Positions 53,305-62,083 of a DNA stretch of 64,000 nucleotides are shown one piece after another. Origin of the DNA: an uncultured Acidobacteriota bacterium (GTDB taxonomy: Bacteria > Acidobacteriota > Terriglobia > Bryobacterales > Bryobacteraceae); NCBI GenBank assembly GCA_902825945.1, contig CADECY010000002.1, positions 98,707 to 162,706 on the forward strand. Direction: 5' to 3'. The notes beneath the pieces are model-generated. The model ran no database searches and had not been told where the DNA came from. It was given only the letters and a program-made list of their open reading frames with translations. How positions within the stretch are numbered: the first letter of the stretch is position 1; each line of letters starts with the position of its first letter. A program made the position numbers and the translations under genes.

Positions 53305-55098
53305 ATGGCGAGTGACCAGGACATTCGGGAGTTCCTCAAGACATCGCCGGTATTCTCCGAAAGCTCCGAAGAGGAACTCGACGTAGTCGCGCCGCTCTTT
53401 CGTCAGGAGAGCTACCTCGCGGGCGAATACATCCTGCGACAGGGCGGGTCGAGTCAGGCGATCTATCTGCTGCGCTCCGGCCGGCTGGCCGTCAAGATCA
53501 TGCGCGAACACGGACGGGAGGTCGTGGCTCGTCTCGATCCGCCGGCGGTCGTTGGCGAACTCTCGTTCCTCACCGGCAAGCCCTGCGTCGCCGACGTGGA
53601 AGTGGAGGTGGACGCCGAAATCATCCGCCTGCCCAAGGAGGAGGTAGACAAACTCCCGGCGCGGCGCGAGACGATCCTCCGCGGGTTGAATCGGGTGCTC
53701 GCCGAACGTCTTCAGAACACGGTCATCGGCGGCGCGAAGTCGATCGAGCTGCCGACGGTGCTGTTGCGGACCTGGCCCCGCTGGGAAGCTCCGGAAGCCT
53801 TTCCGCGGATGCTCGCTGTGTCGCTCGCCGCGCAGACCGGACGCCGCACCTTGCTGGTGGCCCTTGGGGATTCAGGAGAGCATCCGATCGAACGAATCGC
53901 CGAGAACGCGGGATCCTGCCGCTTCACGGTGACCGATCGCCTCCGCTCGCTCATCGCACAGCAACTCACCGTGTGGAAGAAGGAATGGGACAACATCATC
54001 TTCCACGTGTCCGGCGCGAGCGCCGATCGAGCCGCTGAGGACATTGCCGAATTCGCCAATTTCCATGGACATCTGCTCGGACCCGGTGATCCCCTCCCAG
54101 CGCGGCTCGAGCGCGCTGGCGAAGACGGTCCGCGTCCCTTCGTGGTCCAGTCCGCCGACGCACCGGCACTGCCGTACCTCGATGGCGCGCATCAACTGAT
54201 CTGGGATGCCGCGTTGGCCGAAAGGGGCGAGCCCGCCCCGCGCTTCGAGCGGACGGTCGATTCGATCGCACGCCTTCTCGGCGGCATTCAGGTGGGCCTC
54301 GCTCTCGGCGGCGGCGCCGCGTGGGGTTGGGCACACATTGGCGTGCTCTCGGTGCTCGAAAAGGCGGGAATCCCGGTTGATGTCATGTCCGGCTGCTCGA
54401 TGGGCTCGGTCATTGGCGCCTTCCGCGCCGCGGGTTTCAGCGTCAGTCAGTTGACCGAACTCGCCGGCTTCTGGCGAACCCGCACCCGGCGCTTCATCGA
54501 ATGGCGCTTTTGGCGCATGTGCCTGGTTAATGAGCGAATGGCACTGAAGACCTTCGGCGGCTACTTGCAAGAACGCGGAGTGAACCAGACTGAGACGCCG
54601 TACTGGGCAAACGCTGTCGATATCCGAAAGGGAAGCGAGTTCGCGATCCAGGATGGAACCCTCGTCGAGGCGATCCGCGCCTCGATCGCGCTTCCGGGCC
54701 TGCTTCCGCCGTTTTCCCGGAACTCGAACCTGCTCGTCGACGCCGGCATCATGGATCCCGTTCCCGTCAAGCTCGCCAAGCGCATGGGCGCCAACTTCGC
54801 GATCGCGGTGAACGCGATGGCTCCGGTCGGCGAAAGCGAAGTGAACAACCGCTATCCGTTCAACATGTTCGACGTGATGATGCGCTGCATGTTCGTCATG
54901 GGACACGAGATCGGCCAAGCCCGCGCCGAGAGCTCGGCCGACGTGCTGCTCACGCTGCCCATGAAGGGAATCACAATGCTCGACTTCAATCGCAGCAACG
55001 ATATCATCGAGCGCGGCCGTCAGGCGGCCGAAGAACATTTGGCGGATATCCGCGGTGGCTACATGCGGCTAAAGAACCGCCTGCACGCAAAGAGATAG
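53305..55098 (+). CDS. Cyclic-nucleotide-binding-domain patatin-like phospholipase (NTE type)
   Basis: A 597-residue protein. A cNMP-binding domain (about 10-135) has FSESSEEELDVVAPLFRQES, AGEYILRQGGSSQAIYLLRS and PAVVGELSFLTGKPCVADVE. A linking region of about 190 residues follows. The patatin domain (from about 328) has the oxyanion loop LALGGGAAWGWAHIGVL, the nucleophile elbow GCSMGS and the catalytic Asp in LLVDAGIMDPVPV. It should hydrolyse acyl esters of lipids, perhaps gated by cAMP or cGMP, as in neuropathy-target-esterase-like proteins. Its place just before acp suggests that it supplies or recycles acyl chains. Confidence 0.88.
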   Translation: MASDQDIREFLKTSPVFSESSEEELDVVAPLFRQESYLAGEYILRQGGSSQAIYLLRSGRLAVKIMREHGREVVARLDPPAVVGELSFLTGKPCVADVEVEVDAEIIRLPKEEVDKLPARRETILRGLNRVLAERLQNTVIGGAKSIELPTVLLRTWPRWEAPEAFPRMLAVSLAAQTGRRTLLVALGDSGEHPIERIAENAGSCRFTVTDRLRSLIAQQLTVWKKEWDNIIFHVSGASADRAAEDIAEFANFHGHLLGPGDPLPARLERAGEDGPRPFVVQSADAPALPYLDGAHQLIWDAALAERGEPAPRFERTVDSIARLLGGIQVGLALGGGAAWGWAHIGVLSVLEKAGIPVDVMSGCSMGSVIGAFRAAGFSVSQLTELAGFWRTRTRRFIEWRFWRMCLVNERMALKTFGGYLQERGVNQTETPYWANAVDIRKGSEFAIQDGTLVEAIRASIALPGLLPPFSRNSNLLVDAGIMDPVPVKLAKRMGANFAIAVNAMAPVGESEVNNRYPFNMFDVMMRCMFVMGHEIGQARAESSADVLLTLPMKGITMLDFNRSNDIIERGRQAAEEHLADIRGGYMRLKNRLHAKR

Positions 55099-55136
55099 GA
55101 CTTCCGGCGGCGTCTGGCTACCTCAATAACCCATGG

Positions 55137-55163
55137 ATCGGAGCGGCGCAAATCGCCTCCGAT
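55137..55163 (+). terminator. Hairpin between the patatin and acp genes (attenuator or weak terminator)
   Basis: ATCGGAG pairs with CTCCGAT, extended by GCG with CGC across a 2-nt bulge, around loop CAAAT. No T-run follows. A TATACT hexamer (55172-55177) lies just downstream, so this gap could end one transcript and start another at acp. Confidence 0.35.
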
Positions 55164-55202
55164 ACTCTGTCTATACTACTGCGCCCAAAGGTAAAGACAG
55201 AC

Positions 55203-55460
55203 ATGACAACTGAGGACATCAGAGCCCAAATCAAACAGAGCATCTCCACGGTGACCGGTATCGAAGTCGCCGACATCCCGGATTCCGCCGCCTATCGCGA
55301 CGACCTCGGTTTGGATTCGCTCTCGATCCTGGAAGTCGCCATCAACGTCGAATTCCACTACAAAGTGGAGGTTCCGGAGGAGGAACTCAAGGAGATCCGC
55401 AACATCGACGACACGATCGCGGTCATCCAGCGCCACCTGCAGGCGAAGGCTGCGGCATGA
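55203..55460 (+). CDS. Acyl carrier protein
   Basis: An 85-residue discrete carrier protein. The phosphopantetheine attachment serine is in YRDDLGLDSLSILEVAINVE (the DSL motif), followed by the usual acidic helix (EVPEEELKEIRNIDDTIAVI). AAAGG precedes the ATG. Its last codons overlap the KS-alpha start (ATGA). It is likely to be dedicated to this cluster rather than to primary fatty-acid synthesis, because fabD and fabG are not adjacent. Confidence 0.93.
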   Translation: MTTEDIRAQIKQSISTVTGIEVADIPDSAAYRDDLGLDSLSILEVAINVEFHYKVEVPEEELKEIRNIDDTIAVIQRHLQAKAAA

Positions 55461-56677
55461 GCGAGCGGGTCGTCGTCACCGGCCTCGGCCTGGTGACCTC
55501 GATCGGGACCGGCTGGCAAGAGTTCTGGCCGAACCTGCTCGCCGGCAAGTCTGGAATCAGCCGCATCGAGTCATTCGACCCCTCGAAATACCCGTGTCAC
55601 CGGGGCGGCGAGGTCAAAGGCTTCGATGCCGCGAAGCACGTCCGCCGTCTCGATCCCGCCCAACTCGGCCGGGCCACGCAATTCGCGATCGCCGCCGCAT
55701 GGCTGGCGGCCGATGACTCGGGCGCCGATCTCGGTTCGGTTGATCCGTCGCGGATCGGCGTCTCGGTCGGCACCACCTCGGGCGAGCCGAATTTGATCGA
55801 ACGGCTGAACGACGCTCTTGTCGCCAACCAGATGGACGGCATCGGGCCCGAATTCATGGGGCAATATCCGTGCCACGTCATCGCGGGTCATGTCGCCGAG
55901 GAACTCGGCGCGGGCGGAGTCAACATCACGATTCCCTGCGCTTGCGCGGCCGGAAACTATGCGATGTCACATGCCTTCGACGCGCTGCAGGCGGGCCGCG
56001 CCGATGTCATGTTCGCTGGCGGGTCTGACTCGTTCTCGCGCATCACGTTCACGGGGTTCTCGCGGCTGGGCGCCGTTGCGCCGGAGATGGTGCAACCTTT
56101 CGACAAAAATAGAAAGGGCATGATCCCCGGAGAAGGCGCGGCGATGCTCGTCCTCGAGCCGCTCAGCCGGGCAAAGGCTCGCGGCGCCCGCATCTACGCC
56201 GAACTCGCCTCCTACGGACTTTCCTGCGACGCCCACCATATGACCGCCGCGCATCCGGAGGGCGATGGCGCCGCCCGCGCAATGGAAATGTCGCTACGGG
56301 CCGCCGGACTCACTCCCGGCGAAATCAGCTATATCAGTGCTCACGGAACCGGCACGCCGACCAATGACAAGCTCGAGACCATCGCGGTCAAGCGCGTCTT
56401 CGGAGACCGCTCCAAGGCGACACCGATCAGCTCCGTCAAATCGATGCTCGGCCACACGATGGGCGCTGCCTCGGCGATCGAATCCGTGGTTTGTTCGCTC
56501 GCGGTCCATTTTGACCGCATTCCCCCCACGATCAACTTCCAGGAGCCCGATCCGGAATGTGATCTGGATTGCGTGCCGAATTTTTCGCGAGATACTCGAG
56601 TCGAAGTCGCGATGAATAACGCATACGCATTTGGAGGGAACAACTCGACGGTGCTCCTCCGGAAGATCGCGGCCTGA
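55457..56677 (+). CDS. Beta-ketoacyl-ACP synthase, FabF/KS-alpha type
   Basis: A 406-residue thiolase-fold condensing enzyme with an intact Cys-His-His triad: Cys163 in PCACAAGNYAMSHA, His in ISAHGTGTPTNDKLET and His in SVKSMLGHTMGAASA. PFDKNRKGMIPGEGAAMLVL is the gatekeeper region. It extends an ACP-bound acyl chain by decarboxylative condensation with malonyl-ACP. It is directly followed by a KS homologue without the triad, forming a KS-alpha/KS-beta pair as in type II polyketide synthases. Confidence 0.93.
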   Translation: MSERVVVTGLGLVTSIGTGWQEFWPNLLAGKSGISRIESFDPSKYPCHRGGEVKGFDAAKHVRRLDPAQLGRATQFAIAAAWLAADDSGADLGSVDPSRIGVSVGTTSGEPNLIERLNDALVANQMDGIGPEFMGQYPCHVIAGHVAEELGAGGVNITIPCACAAGNYAMSHAFDALQAGRADVMFAGGSDSFSRITFTGFSRLGAVAPEMVQPFDKNRKGMIPGEGAAMLVLEPLSRAKARGARIYAELASYGLSCDAHHMTAAHPEGDGAARAMEMSLRAAGLTPGEISYISAHGTGTPTNDKLETIAVKRVFGDRSKATPISSVKSMLGHTMGAASAIESVVCSLAVHFDRIPPTINFQEPDPECDLDCVPNFSRDTRVEVAMNNAYAFGGNNSTVLLRKIAA

Positions 56678-56695
56678 GCGGCCGAAAAGGAAAAG

Positions 56696-57916
56696 ATGAA
56701 TCGCAGAGTGGTCATCACCGGTACCGGGCTCGTCTCCGCGCTCGGAGACTCCCCAGCCTCGTTCTTCGGCGCGCTTCGCGAAGGCCGAAGTGCGATCGGG
56801 CCGGTCGAGGGCTTCGACGTGAGCGGGTTCGGAGTCGCCAAGTCCGCCCAAATCAGGAACTTCGTCGAGAAGACGTACCTCGGTATCAAGAATCTCCGCC
56901 CGCTGGACCGAACCGCGCGCCTGGTCACCGCCGCCGCCAAGCTCGCCGTCGACAACGCTGGGCTCAACATCGAAGCGCTCCGCGCCAACGAGGCCGGACT
57001 CGCGCTCGGCACCATGTTTTGCAGCGTCCGGACCATCTCCGAGTTCGATCGCCGCGCCATCACCGCCGGAGTCGAATACGCGAGCGTACTCGATTTCGCC
57101 AACACCGTGATCAATGCCGCTGCCGGTCAAACGGCGATTTGGCACGGCCTGCGCGGACTCAATGCCACCATTTGCGGTGGCGTCACCTCCGGACTGCAAT
57201 CGCTTTCGTACGCAGCCGACATGATCCGGCTCGGACGCTCGAAATTGCTGGTGGCGGGCGGCGGCGAAGAGCTTTCCTACGAACAACTCATCGGATTCTC
57301 CCGGGCCGGGTGGCTGGCAAAGCCCGAAGAGGTACCAGTTCCATTCGACAAAAATAGAAACGGATTCGTCGCCGGAGAGGCCGCCGCGCTCTTTGTCCTC
57401 GAAGACGAGGAGTTTGCCTCGAGCCGGGGCGCAACCATCCAGGGCCTCATCCTCGGACATTCGATTGGGTTCGACCGGTCACGGGCCAAGGATCCGGTCG
57501 AGTCGGCGGCGGCGCTCGCACGCTGTATCCGATGCTCGCTCGACGATGCGGGGCTGTCACCCGGAGAAATCGCGCTGTGGAGCGCGTCCGCCAGCGGATC
57601 GCTGGCCGGAGATCGTGCCGAGGCAAAAGCGGTTCACTCCGTACTGAATGGCCGCTGCGCGACGCTGCCCGTGATGGCGATCAAATCGCAGCTGGGCGAG
57701 CCGGTGGGCGCGGGCGGTACGCTGCAGACCGTAGCCGCGATCGAGGCCCTCCGCGCGGGCGAGGTCCCGGGCATCGCTGGCTTGACTGAAACCGAATCAG
57801 GATTCCCGCTGGCGGCGGCATCGTCCGCTGGCTGCGCGGTTTCCGGAAAGAATGCGCTGGTCACCTCCATCGGCCTCGATGGCAACTGCTGTGCGCTGAT
57901 CGTGTCTCTGCCGTGA
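56696..57916 (+). CDS. KS-beta (chain-length-factor-like) ketosynthase homologue lacking the catalytic triad
   Basis: A 406-residue protein colinear with KS-alpha. All three catalytic positions are changed: the nucleophile region is NATICGGVTSGLQSLSYAAD (Cys replaced by Val), HGTGT is replaced by SASASGS, and GHTMG by GEPVG. The fold marks remain (VVITGTGLVSALGDSPASFF, PFDKNRNGFVAGEAAALFVL). By analogy with chain-length factors it should form a heterodimer with KS-alpha and shape the cavity that sets product length. GGAAAAG precedes the ATG. Confidence 0.85.
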   Translation: MNRRVVITGTGLVSALGDSPASFFGALREGRSAIGPVEGFDVSGFGVAKSAQIRNFVEKTYLGIKNLRPLDRTARLVTAAAKLAVDNAGLNIEALRANEAGLALGTMFCSVRTISEFDRRAITAGVEYASVLDFANTVINAAAGQTAIWHGLRGLNATICGGVTSGLQSLSYAADMIRLGRSKLLVAGGGEELSYEQLIGFSRAGWLAKPEEVPVPFDKNRNGFVAGEAAALFVLEDEEFASSRGATIQGLILGHSIGFDRSRAKDPVESAAALARCIRCSLDDAGLSPGEIALWSASASGSLAGDRAEAKAVHSVLNGRCATLPVMAIKSQLGEPVGAGGTLQTVAAIEALRAGEVPGIAGLTETESGFPLAAASSAGCAVSGKNALVTSIGLDGNCCALIVSLP

Positions 57917-59112
57917 GCGCCGCGTCCGCGCCGCTCGTTCCGCGGTTGAAGGAACAAGGCTATGAGCCCGAACTCGTCGCGCAGCGCCGCGCGTGGATCG
58001 AGAAAATCACTGGAGCGAACCTAAGACACACGGGTTCGGGTACGATCGACTCGCGGGACATGCGCGGCAACATCGAGAATCCGATCGGTGTGGCGCAGAT
58101 TCCGTTGGGTGTCGCGGGCCCGCTGCTGGTTCGAGGCCAGCACGCGCGGGGCAATTTCTACGTTCCGTTCGCCACCACCGAGGGAGCGCTCGTCCGCTCC
58201 TACGAGCGCGGTATGGTGACCCTAACGCGGTCGGGTGGCGCCGAGGTCCGGATATACGGCAACCAGAACCGGGTGGCGCCGGTCTTTGCGTTCGAGAGCG
58301 TGGACGAGGCGTTCGACTTCAGCCTCTGGCTTCGAGCCCACTTCACTGAGATCCAGGAAGAGGCCAATTCCACCACGCGCCACGGCCGGCTGGAGCAGAT
58401 CGATATCTTTCCCACCGGTCGCGATGTCATGGTGAATTTCCGCTTCTACACGGCGGATGCGCACGGCATGAACATGATCGTCAAGGCGGCCGACAAAGCC
58501 TCCCGCTGGATCATGGCGCGCACCAAAGCCAAACGATACGCCGTTTTCAGCGGGCTCGAGTCGGAGAAGCACGCGGGCGCCTTCCTATTCTCCGGTGGCA
58601 AGGGGAAGAAGGTCGTGGCCGGTGCGCGCATCCCGGCCGAGACATGCAAAGCCTACCTGCACGCCACACCTGAGATGTTTCATAAGCTCTGGCAGCACAC
58701 GGTGATCGGGCATATTCACGCCGGCGTACCGGGCTACAATGGCCACTACGCGAACGGACTGACCGCAATGTTCATCGCCCTGGGCCAAGACGTGGCGAAT
58801 GTGGTAAACTCAGCCATCGGCATCACGAATTTCGAGGTGACCGAGCAAGGAGAGCTTTATGCTTCTGTTACGCTGCCGGCGCTGACAGTGGCGAGTGTCG
58901 GTGGTGGCACGGGACTGGGCACAGGCCGGGAGGGCCTGGAAACGCTCGGCTGCTTCGGCGCGGGAGGCGCTGAAAAGCTGGCGGAGATTGTGGCGGCGTC
59001 CGTACTGGCCGGCGAATTGTCGATGGGCGGAGCCATCATGAGCAGCGAATTCGTGGCGGCGCACGAAGACTATGGCAGAAACCGGCCGAAGGAAGCGGCT
59101 GGGAATATTTAG
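57913..59112 (+). CDS. HMG-CoA reductase homologue
   Basis: A 399-residue protein with the complete HMG-CoA-reductase motif series: ENPIGVAQIPLGVAGPLLV, the catalytic Glu in FATTEGALVRSYERG, NAD(P)-site segment DAHGMNMIVKAADKA, catalytic Lys region GGKGKKVVAGARIP, Asp in IALGQDVANVVNS, glycine-rich SVGGGTGLGTGREG and catalytic His in EFVAAHEDYGRNRP. The family reduces a CoA thioester to an alcohol with two NAD(P)H. GTG 57913 overlaps the previous stop (GTGA). No other mevalonate gene is in the window, so its substrate may be cluster-specific. Confidence 0.88.
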   Translation: MSAASAPLVPRLKEQGYEPELVAQRRAWIEKITGANLRHTGSGTIDSRDMRGNIENPIGVAQIPLGVAGPLLVRGQHARGNFYVPFATTEGALVRSYERGMVTLTRSGGAEVRIYGNQNRVAPVFAFESVDEAFDFSLWLRAHFTEIQEEANSTTRHGRLEQIDIFPTGRDVMVNFRFYTADAHGMNMIVKAADKASRWIMARTKAKRYAVFSGLESEKHAGAFLFSGGKGKKVVAGARIPAETCKAYLHATPEMFHKLWQHTVIGHIHAGVPGYNGHYANGLTAMFIALGQDVANVVNSAIGITNFEVTEQGELYASVTLPALTVASVGGGTGLGTGREGLETLGCFGAGGAEKLAEIVAASVLAGELSMGGAIMSSEFVAAHEDYGRNRPKEAAGNI

Positions 59113-59124
59113 GGGAAAACGGAG

Positions 59125-60108
59125 ATGAACCTAAACAACAAGGGTCACAGGAGTCCGGAGGCTCCGGAACAGAGAGATTTCGAAACGTTCGCGAGAGAGG
59201 CTTTTGACCGGGGTGCGGAATTTCACGGCAATCTCGGCTTGGCCTACTCGGCGTTTCATGCCCGTCTGCTCTCGATCACCAGGAAGAACCTTCGCGCCGA
59301 CGCGGCGTGGTGGTCGATCCTCGAGTTCGCGCGCAGGCTCCATACCGACGATTTGTATTTGGCGGTTGCCTGCGCCGAACGTAATGACGCTGCCTGGCAG
59401 CGCTTCGCTGAAGTCTATCGCAAGCCCTTGCGCGACCTTCATCAGTTCATGGCGCAGGGAATGGAAACCGCTGGAGACATGGCGGACCATACGCTGATTG
59501 ACATGTTCCTGCCAGACCGATCCGGGCAGAGCCGGATCGCGTCCTACGACGGCCGTAGTTCTTTGCTGACTTGGCTTCGCGTCATCATTTCGAACCGGGC
59601 GATTAACGAGCGGCAGCGAGCCTGCAACCGCATCCGGAAGGTCGATCCCGAGCACGAAATCCCAGACGGTTCAGCGTTGGACTCGCTCGACTCCCACATC
59701 CGCGGAGACCGCTACCAGCCATTACTACAAGAATCGTTGAAAACCGCTTGCCACGAACTGAGTACCCAGGATCGCCTAATCCTACTCTGGCGCTACGAGA
59801 AGGGGCTCCAACTCGGCCAGATCGCACGTCTGATCGGGGTCCATCAGTCCACCATCACCCGCCAGCTCGAACGGGCTCTCAAGCGGATGCGGGCCGATGT
59901 CGTGGAAATCCTCACCAGAAAGTACCAAATGACTCCGGCGGCGGTCGATGAATGCCTCGACACGATCGCCGACCCCGCCCACCATGTTTCCGTGCTGAGA
60001 CTGGTGAGAGAATCGACGCCGCCTTCCTCGGTCGCCGAACTCGAACGGGTTGAACGAGCGGGTTTGGCCTCGGCATCCGCGAGTTCCGGACTGTCGCCTG
60101 TCTCTTAG
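59125..60108 (+). CDS. Sigma-70-family (ECF-like) sigma factor
   Basis: A 327-residue protein, longer than typical ECF sigma factors. The sigma-2 region is within LADHTLIDMFLPD-type sequence and SYDGRSSLLTWLRVIISNRA. The sigma-4 helix-turn-helix is LSTQDRLILLWRYEKGLQLG, QIARLIGVHQSTITRQLERA. An N-terminal extension of about 85 residues and a C-terminal tail of about 70 are unusual. GGAG precedes the ATG. It is followed by a zinc-finger anti-sigma-like gene, and both sit inside the biosynthetic operon, so the cluster probably controls its own transcription. Confidence 0.82.
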   Translation: MNLNNKGHRSPEAPEQRDFETFAREAFDRGAEFHGNLGLAYSAFHARLLSITRKNLRADAAWWSILEFARRLHTDDLYLAVACAERNDAAWQRFAEVYRKPLRDLHQFMAQGMETAGDMADHTLIDMFLPDRSGQSRIASYDGRSSLLTWLRVIISNRAINERQRACNRIRKVDPEHEIPDGSALDSLDSHIRGDRYQPLLQESLKTACHELSTQDRLILLWRYEKGLQLGQIARLIGVHQSTITRQLERALKRMRADVVEILTRKYQMTPAAVDECLDTIADPAHHVSVLRLVRESTPPSSVAELERVERAGLASASASSGLSPVS

Positions 60109-60110
60109 GT

Positions 60111-60133
60111 ATCGGCGCGCGGTAGGCGCCGAT
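60111..60133 (+). promoter_or_regulatory. Perfect 8-bp hairpin between sigma and anti-sigma genes
   Basis: ATCGGCGC pairs perfectly with GCGCCGAT around the 7-nt loop GCGGTAG. It starts 2 nt after the sigma stop and ends just before the GAGGAGA ribosome-binding site of the next gene. It could protect the upstream message or tune anti-sigma translation. Confidence 0.5.
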
Positions 60134-60145
60134 GCGAGGAGACCC

Positions 60146-60568
60146 ATGATCGGTTTTGCCTTACAGCTCGGAACGAATGCAGCGGCAGCGACAATGGTGA
60201 AATTGGCAGGACTCGGGAGCCGGCAAGCCCGGGCCATTCGCAACTTGATCAGTCTTCCCCTCGACGCGGTCGATGCCGCGGTGGAGGCGGCTTTCGGGCC
60301 CCGCCAGAAGGCACGGCGGACCTGTCGAGTTCCGGTCTCGGGAGCGCCTGCCTCGCCGTCACCGATTCAGCCGGTGCTCCTGACGGGCTCGTTCGCGCCA
60401 TGCCCCAACGAAGAGGCGCTCGCAGCCTACGCCGATCACGCGCTCCTGCCGGAAGAACAGATCCGGCTCGAGAGCCACCTCGTCGAGTGCGAAGCCTGCC
60501 GAGACCGGGTTGCCTTGGCCGTCGGCGTCCCCGCGCCCGAGGAGGCGTGCACGGCGTACCTCGCCTGA
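60146..60568 (+). CDS. Zinc-finger (zf-HC2) anti-sigma-factor-like protein
   Basis: A 140-residue protein. The C-terminal half carries the ZAS/zf-HC2 pattern: CPNEEALAAYADHALLPEEQ followed by LESHLVECEACRDRVALAV (His-x3-Cys-x2-Cys). The N-terminus (about 1-60) is helical with two cysteines at the domain border. No transmembrane helix is evident, so this would be a soluble anti-sigma factor, possibly redox- or zinc-responsive. ATG 60146 has GAGGAGA upstream; the longer frame back to 60050 overlaps the sigma gene. Confidence 0.75.
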   Translation: MIGFALQLGTNAAAATMVKLAGLGSRQARAIRNLISLPLDAVDAAVEAAFGPRQKARRTCRVPVSGAPASPSPIQPVLLTGSFAPCPNEEALAAYADHALLPEEQIRLESHLVECEACRDRVALAVGVPAPEEACTAYLA

Positions 60569-60577
60569 CCGGACTCC

Positions 60578-62083
60578 ATGGGCCGCCCCTTTCCAGCGTT
60601 GCGCGGTGAGCCGCAGCGATCCTATGACGCCGTGATCGTCGGCGCCGGGGTCGGAGGGTTGACCTGTGGCATGATGCTCGCCAAAGAAGGGCTCCGAGTG
60701 CTCATCGTCGAGCGCCATTTCATGGCCGGAGGCTACTGCAGCACTTTCCGGCGGAAGGGCTATACCTTCGACGCCGCGACACACTTCTATCCCCTGCTCG
60801 GCAACCCTTCGAGCATAACGGGACGCCTCCTTCAGGACCTCGGCGTGCGCACCGAGTGGGTCAAGATGGACCCGGTGGATCACTTTCACTTCCCCGACGG
60901 CTCCCACTTCCGTGTCCCGGCGGACTTCGACACCTACATCGCCCAGGTGAAAGCGAGGTTCCCTCATGAAGCCGAAGGACTCGACAGCTTCTTCCGCATG
61001 GTCCAGACCACCTACATGCTGGGCCTGCTCGAGTACTTCAAGGACGTCCGGACTCCCAAGCTCGACCCGTTCCGGCACCTCACGCTCCGCGAGATGCTCG
61101 AAACCCATATTCGCGACCCGAAGCTCAAGCTGTTGCTCTCGGCCGATGTCGGACACTGGGGCTCGCCGCCTTCGCGGACATCGTTCGTATTCGACTCGAT
61201 GCTGCGGCTTTCCTACTTCCTCGGCAACTACTATCCGGTGGGCGGATCGCAGGTTTTCGCCGACGATCTCGCGGCTCGATTCTGCGAACTCGGCGGCGAC
61301 ATTCTGCTGAGTTCGGAGGTCCGGCGGATCATCGTCGAGGACGGCCGCGCGACCGGTGTCGAGTTGATGGCGGGCCCGGTCCGCAATCAGTATCCGATGC
61401 GTGTCAACGCGGGCGTCGTTATCTCGAACGCCGATCTCGTGCTGACGCTCGACAAGCTGGTCGGTCCGGAACACGCCCCGCGCGAGGAAGTGACCGCGCT
61501 CAGGGCGATGCGGGCCTCGCATCCCTGCTTCCTCACCCACATCGGCCTCCAGGGGATTTCGACCGAAGAGCTTCAAGAAAACGACGGCTATCACTGGGAC
61601 CAATGGGATTCCGACCGCGTCGCCACTAGCGCATTCAAGGTCTTCGTGCCCACCCTCTACGAGCCGCGCATGGCTCCTCCCGGCGGACACATCATCATCG
61701 TCCAGAAACTCACAGCGGTCGACTACCCTCTGATCGATGACTGGACAGAACACAAACTGGGCGTGGAACGCTACATTCTGAACAACCTCGAGCGGCTGAT
61801 GCCGGGATTCTCGCGGAAGATCCAGGTGTGCCTCAGCGCGTCGGCCTTTACCTCGTACCGCTACACCTTCAATCATCGCGGCGCCATGCTCGGATGGGAG
61901 ATGTCACCGGATCAGTTGGGCGATCTGCGACCCGGCGTGACCGGCCAGATTCGCGATCTCTACTATGTCGGTCATTGGACCCGGCCAGGCGGCGGAATCA
62001 CGCCCGTCATCGTGTCGGCGATGAAAGCCGCGAAACTGATTAGCGGATCAGGTATCATAGCGCCGCAGGAGGCGGTTGCATGA
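60578..62083 (+). CDS. CrtI-like FAD-dependent oxidoreductase (phytoene-desaturase/retinol-saturase family)
   Basis: A 501-residue flavoprotein. The dinucleotide-binding motif is DAVIVGAGVGGLTCGMMLAK, followed by LIVERHFMAGGYCSTFRRKG. PVGGSQVFADDLAARFCELG and the C-terminal FAD motif DLYYVGHWTRPGGGITPVIV are typical of CrtI/retinol saturase proteins. It could introduce or remove double bonds in the chain made by the KS pair. It starts 9 bp after the anti-sigma gene and overlaps the next gene by ATGA. Confidence 0.88.
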   Translation: MGRPFPALRGEPQRSYDAVIVGAGVGGLTCGMMLAKEGLRVLIVERHFMAGGYCSTFRRKGYTFDAATHFYPLLGNPSSITGRLLQDLGVRTEWVKMDPVDHFHFPDGSHFRVPADFDTYIAQVKARFPHEAEGLDSFFRMVQTTYMLGLLEYFKDVRTPKLDPFRHLTLREMLETHIRDPKLKLLLSADVGHWGSPPSRTSFVFDSMLRLSYFLGNYYPVGGSQVFADDLAARFCELGGDILLSSEVRRIIVEDGRATGVELMAGPVRNQYPMRVNAGVVISNADLVLTLDKLVGPEHAPREEVTALRAMRASHPCFLTHIGLQGISTEELQENDGYHWDQWDSDRVATSAFKVFVPTLYEPRMAPPGGHIIIVQKLTAVDYPLIDDWTEHKLGVERYILNNLERLMPGFSRKIQVCLSASAFTSYRYTFNHRGAMLGWEMSPDQLGDLRPGVTGQIRDLYYVGHWTRPGGGITPVIVSAMKAAKLISGSGIIAPQEAVA

